The notes below the pieces were generated by a model. That model saw only the letters and a program-made list of their open reading frames with translations. It had not been told where the DNA came from and made no database searches. A DNA stretch of 6,503 bases from Sphingobacteriales bacterium (lineage in GTDB: Bacteria > Bacteroidota > Bacteroidia > Chitinophagales > Chitinophagaceae), in NCBI GenBank assembly GCA_023251215.1, contig JAHEZF010000094.1, forward strand, positions 1-6,503, written 5' to 3'. Every line of letters begins with the position of its first letter. Positions within the stretch are counted from its first letter, which is position 1. Positions 6,024-6,503 of the stretch are shown in pieces. The translations under genes were made by a program, and so were the position numbers.

Positions 6024-6356
6024 GTGGCCTTTCATAAAAAAGAAGAGTTCGGCAGTAAAGAGCAGTCCCTGGCGGCTTTTGCCAAGGCGGTGAGCCACCC
6101 GGCCCGCCTTGCCATTCTGCAGGTGCTGGCCAAAAAGAATGAATGTATTTGTGGTGAAATAGTAGCTGTGTTGCCCCTGGCGCAAAGCACCGTAAGCCAG
6201 CATTTGAAAGAATTAAAAAACGCCGGGCTCATCACTGGCGAAACAGACGGGCCGCGGAGTTGTTACTGCATCAACTGGAAAGCGTTTGAAAAATACAATA
6301 CCGATTTTAATTCGTTGTTCGAAAAACTCAAAGAAACAAATTCTAAATGCTGTTAA
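6024..6356 (+). CDS. ArsR/SmtB-family thiol metal(loid)-sensing repressor
   Basis: A 110-residue winged-helix repressor expected to leave DNA when As(III), Sb(III) or another thiophilic metal binds. It shows [13 protein letters not shown] (24-36), [11 protein letters not shown] (40-50) and the recognition helix [19 protein letters not shown] (52-70), then the wing (71-84). C41 and C43 in ECICGEI correspond in position to the Cys pair of the classical ArsR metal site (ELCVCDL in E. coli ArsR). Further cysteines are C80 and C82 in the wing and a terminal C109-C110 pair, so more than one thiol site is possible. A TAA at 6018-6020 precedes the frame, and no ATG is available, so GTG at 6024 is the start. 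It is followed after 26 bases by a tiny Cys-rich reading frame and a strong terminator. As(III) sensing is likely but the inducer is unproven. Confidence 0.9.
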   Translation: MAFHKKEEFGSKEQSLAAFAKAVSHPARLAILQVLAKKNECICGEIVAVLPLAQSTVSQHLKELKNAGLITGETDGPRSCYCINWKAFEKYNTDFNSLFEKLKETNSKCC

Positions 6357-6382
6357 TCTTTTTAACCATAAATAGTATAATC

Positions 6383-6460
6383 ATGAAAACAAACATTCAG
6401 AAAGACCCCGGCAACGGCGGTTGTTGCGGCGGCGGCCTGACCGATTGGGGTTGCTGCTAA
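6383..6460 (+). CDS. 25-residue Gly/Cys-rich peptide, unknown function
   Basis: An ATG-started frame encodes MKTNIQKDPGNGGCCGGG followed by LTDWGCC and a TAA. I do not recognise a family. It has a hydrophilic N-terminal part (1-11), a Gly/Cys core with C14-C15, and a terminal C24-C25 pair. Half of its last 14 residues are Gly and four are Cys. There is no signal peptide or membrane segment. It lies 26 bases after the ArsR-family gene, on the same strand and before a strong terminator, so it is almost certainly on the same transcript. The G+C-rich coding stretch stands out from the AT-rich flanks, which supports real coding. Possible roles are a small thiol ligand for the metal sensed by the repressor, a RiPP-like precursor, or a leader peptide controlling the terminator. 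Chance is possible at this length. Confidence 0.55.
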   Translation: MKTNIQKDPGNGGCCGGGLTDWGCC

Positions 6461-6461
6461 C

Positions 6462-6495
6462 AAAAAAGACTCCGGAAAGAATCGGAGTCTTTTTT
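6462..6495 (+). terminator. Strong intrinsic terminator
   Basis: GACTCCG (6468-6474) pairs perfectly with CGGAGTC (6483-6489) around an 8-base loop. Flanking A6 (6462-6467) and T6 (6490-6495) extend the stem to 13 base pairs, and more T residues follow. The A-tract on the left means it could also stop transcription arriving from the right. It begins one base after the peptide's TAA, closing the ArsR-family/peptide unit. Confidence 0.93.
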
Positions 6496-6503
6496 ATTTT
6501 TAC

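Noticed and set aside
1..6503. CRISPR array, tRNA or rRNA genes, insertion sequence, phage or attachment sites
   Set aside because: No regularly spaced repeats, cloverleaf-like sequence, transposase or integrase motifs, or target-site duplications were seen.

Overview
The window looks like chromosome of a Bacteroidota bacterium, probably of the Chitinophagaceae type. The base composition is moderate. Most starts lack a clear Shine-Dalgarno sequence. Several genes are preceded by the Bacteroidota -7 element TAnnTTTG, and the proteins read like Chitinophaga/Niastella relatives. The taxonomic call is inference from motifs and protein style, not from a database search.

Positions 1-463: the first 78 bases may hold the 5' end of a minus-strand gene. 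They are followed by about 385 bases of AT-richer non-coding DNA with a small hairpin and candidate promoters in both directions. Positions 464-2596: two cell-envelope sugar genes on the plus strand. They are arabinose-5-phosphate isomerase (kdsD, first step toward Kdo) and mannose-1-phosphate guanylyltransferase (GDP-mannose supply). The 87-base gap between them is almost filled by two inverted copies of a CCCCTAAAGGGG-cored repeat, one of which abuts the second start codon. Positions 2674-3754: a DEDDy 3'-5' exonuclease of the PolB-exonuclease-like family and a MmcQ/YjbR-family protein, 19 bases apart and probably cotranscribed.

Positions 3812-5945: a class I PLP aminotransferase of the methionine aminotransferase type, with its own promoter and a TTG start, followed by a ten-helix EamA/DMT exporter. 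An imperfect repeated sequence lies between them. Positions 5974-6495: a compact, apparently complete transcription unit. It has a strong Bacteroidota promoter enclosed in nested inverted repeats, a GTG-started ArsR-family repressor rich in cysteine, a 25-residue Gly/Cys peptide ending in Cys-Cys, and a 13-bp intrinsic terminator starting one base after the peptide's stop codon.

Most of the window is ordinary housekeeping DNA. The part most worth a second look is this last unit, where a thiol-type metal sensor is paired with a tiny peptide carrying two vicinal cysteine pairs. The peptide could be a metal- or arsenic-binding product, a RiPP-like precursor, or a leader peptide controlling the terminator.
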